Assembly (NCBI GenBank): GCA_025351555.1
Contig: JANXVS010000336.1
Coordinates: 1-7,102, forward strand
Origin: Pseudomonadota bacterium
Lineage (GTDB): Bacteria; Pseudomonadota; Gammaproteobacteria; Xanthomonadales; Rhodanobacteraceae
Length of the DNA: 7,102 nt
Reading direction: 5' to 3'
The position numbers and the translations under genes were made by a program. Positions 6,143 through 7,102 of this stretch are shown one piece after another (position 1 is the stretch's first letter; every line of letters starts with the position of its first letter). Under the pieces are notes generated by a model that saw only the letters and a list, made by a program, of their open reading frames with translations, was not told where the DNA came from and searched no databases.

Positions 6143-7102
6143 ATGTCGACACAAAAACCGTTCGCCTCCGCCCACAGCAGCGCGTCACCGGCACCGAACG
6201 TCTCGACACGCTGGGACCCGAGAGCGCCGACCTACGCGTCGCAGAACGGCCGCGTCGCGCCGTTGTCGAGCCAGGAGTGTGTCTTCCTCGTCGACGGCAC
6301 GTCGCACGTCATGACGATGCAGGTGCTGCAGGCGCTCGACCACAGCCGCGAATTCCGCACGCTCGACGATCACGCCGTGCGCATCGAGGCGAACGTGCCG
6401 GGTCTGGCCGGCAAGGGCGACGACATCCGGCGCGTGCTCGATGGTCTCGTCCAGCGCGGGCTGTTGCTGCGCGACGAGGACTTCCTCGCCCGCTTGCGCA
6501 GCGTGCCGCGCGTCGAGCCGGCGCCGCTGCGCGCCGTCTGCATCCGCGCCTGCGATCGACCGGATCGGCTCGCGAGCCTGCTGTCGTCGCTGGCCGACTA
6601 CGAGCGGCGCCATCGCGCGCGGCGCCGCTACGTGCTGATCGATGATTCCGCACAGCCGGCCAGCAGCCATGTGCAGCGTGACCTGCTGCGCGACTTCGCG
6701 CGCACGACCGAGTGCGACGTCCGCTACGTTGGCCGAGCGGAATCGACAAGGCTGGCGGAGCACATGGCCAAGGCTTGTCCGGACGCGCGCGTCGCCATCC
6801 GCAAGCTACTGTTGCGCGAAGCGCACCCACAGGCGCGACGTTTCGGCGGCGGCCGCAGCCGCAATCTCGCGCTGCTGCTGACGGCCGGCGCGCGCCTCGT
6901 GCTGCTCGACGACGACCTGCGCCTGCCGCTGCGCCGGCCGGATTTCGCGCGCGACGGACTCGATCCGGATCCGGACGCGACGCCGTGCGCGCGCTTCCAC
7001 GCGGACATGGAACAGGCGCTGGCGAGCGGCAGCGAAATCGACGAAGACCCGTTCGATCTGCACCTCAACCTCTGCGGCCAGCCGCTCGGCGCCGCCCTGA
7101 GC
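6143..7102 (+). CDS. Glycosyltransferase-like (GT-A fold) protein with PqqD-like N-terminal region, 3' end outside window
   Basis: The frame is open for 320 codons from the ATG at 6143 to the window edge, so the protein is incomplete. The start lies one base after the methyltransferase stop. Residues 1-30 are low-complexity and probably disordered. Residues about 40-120 (SQECVFLVDGTSHVMTMQVLQAL, then REFRTLDDH and IRRVLDGLVQRGLLLRDEDF) look like a small winged-helix of the PqqD/RRE type. From about 130, a GT-A fold begins with LRAVCIRACDRPDRLASLL, the usual family-2 opening around 'NRP', then RYVLIDDS (162-169). GGGRSRNLALLLTAGARLVLLDDDLR (235-260) follows, with Asp256-Asp258 as candidate DxD-like metal/nucleotide-sugar ligands. 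It would transfer a sugar from a nucleotide donor in the cytoplasm; the acceptor is unknown. The PqqD-like reading is by pattern only and is less certain than the GT-A reading. Confidence 0.65.
   Translation, partial: MSTQKPFASAHSSASPAPNVSTRWDPRAPTYASQNGRVAPLSSQECVFLVDGTSHVMTMQVLQALDHSREFRTLDDHAVRIEANVPGLAGKGDDIRRVLDGLVQRGLLLRDEDFLARLRSVPRVEPAPLRAVCIRACDRPDRLASLLSSLADYERRHRARRRYVLIDDSAQPASSHVQRDLLRDFARTTECDVRYVGRAESTRLAEHMAKACPDARVAIRKLLLREAHPQARRFGGGRSRNLALLLTAGARLVLLDDDLRLPLRRPDFARDGLDPDPDATPCARFHADMEQALASGSEIDEDPFDLHLNLCGQPLGAALS

Overview
The window is GC-rich DNA from what looks like a proteobacterium. It encodes a fused B12-dependent isobutyryl-CoA mutase (IcmF), a periplasmic DUF4331-type protein, and palindromic repeats of the kind I associate with Xanthomonadales and similar GC-rich Gammaproteobacteria. 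The taxonomic placement is an inference from gene content and repeat style and is tentative.

Left edge (1-527, minus strand). A gene for a secreted DUF4331-family protein starts at 527 and reads leftward with a good signal peptide and ribosome binding site. Its family-like sequence stops abruptly at the motif DDPFFF (about position 117), followed by 11 unrelated codons and a stop. Ninety bases further on, the first nine codons of another minus-strand gene appear (27..1, MGMNQVQFQ). This is the typical start of an IS1595-family transposase. The simplest reading is that an IS1595-like element has landed in the DUF4331 gene and that its 5' end lies between about 28 and 116.

Centre (528-4392). 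A 253-base divergent intergenic region separates this gene from icmF (781-4392, plus strand), which encodes a 1203-residue fusion of B12-binding domain, MeaB-like GTPase chaperone and mutase domain. The active-site residues visible (Phe664 and Gln851) point to isobutyryl-CoA/n-butyryl-CoA rather than methylmalonyl-CoA. In the linker between the GTPase and mutase domains sits a 141-base palindromic REP-like element (2291-2431). It is read through in frame and adds about 47 codons.

Right part (4416-7102, plus strand). Three tightly packed genes follow icmF in the same direction: an ATP-grasp-like ligase, a class I SAM-dependent methyltransferase, and a partial gene for a GT-A type glycosyltransferase-like protein. 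The last has a small N-terminal region resembling PqqD/winged-helix recognition domains and runs off the window. Gaps are 23, about 28 and 1 base, so the three look like one operon, possibly co-transcribed with icmF. The trio looks like a peptide- or sugar-modifying cassette that I do not recognise as a described pathway. No precursor peptide is visible here.
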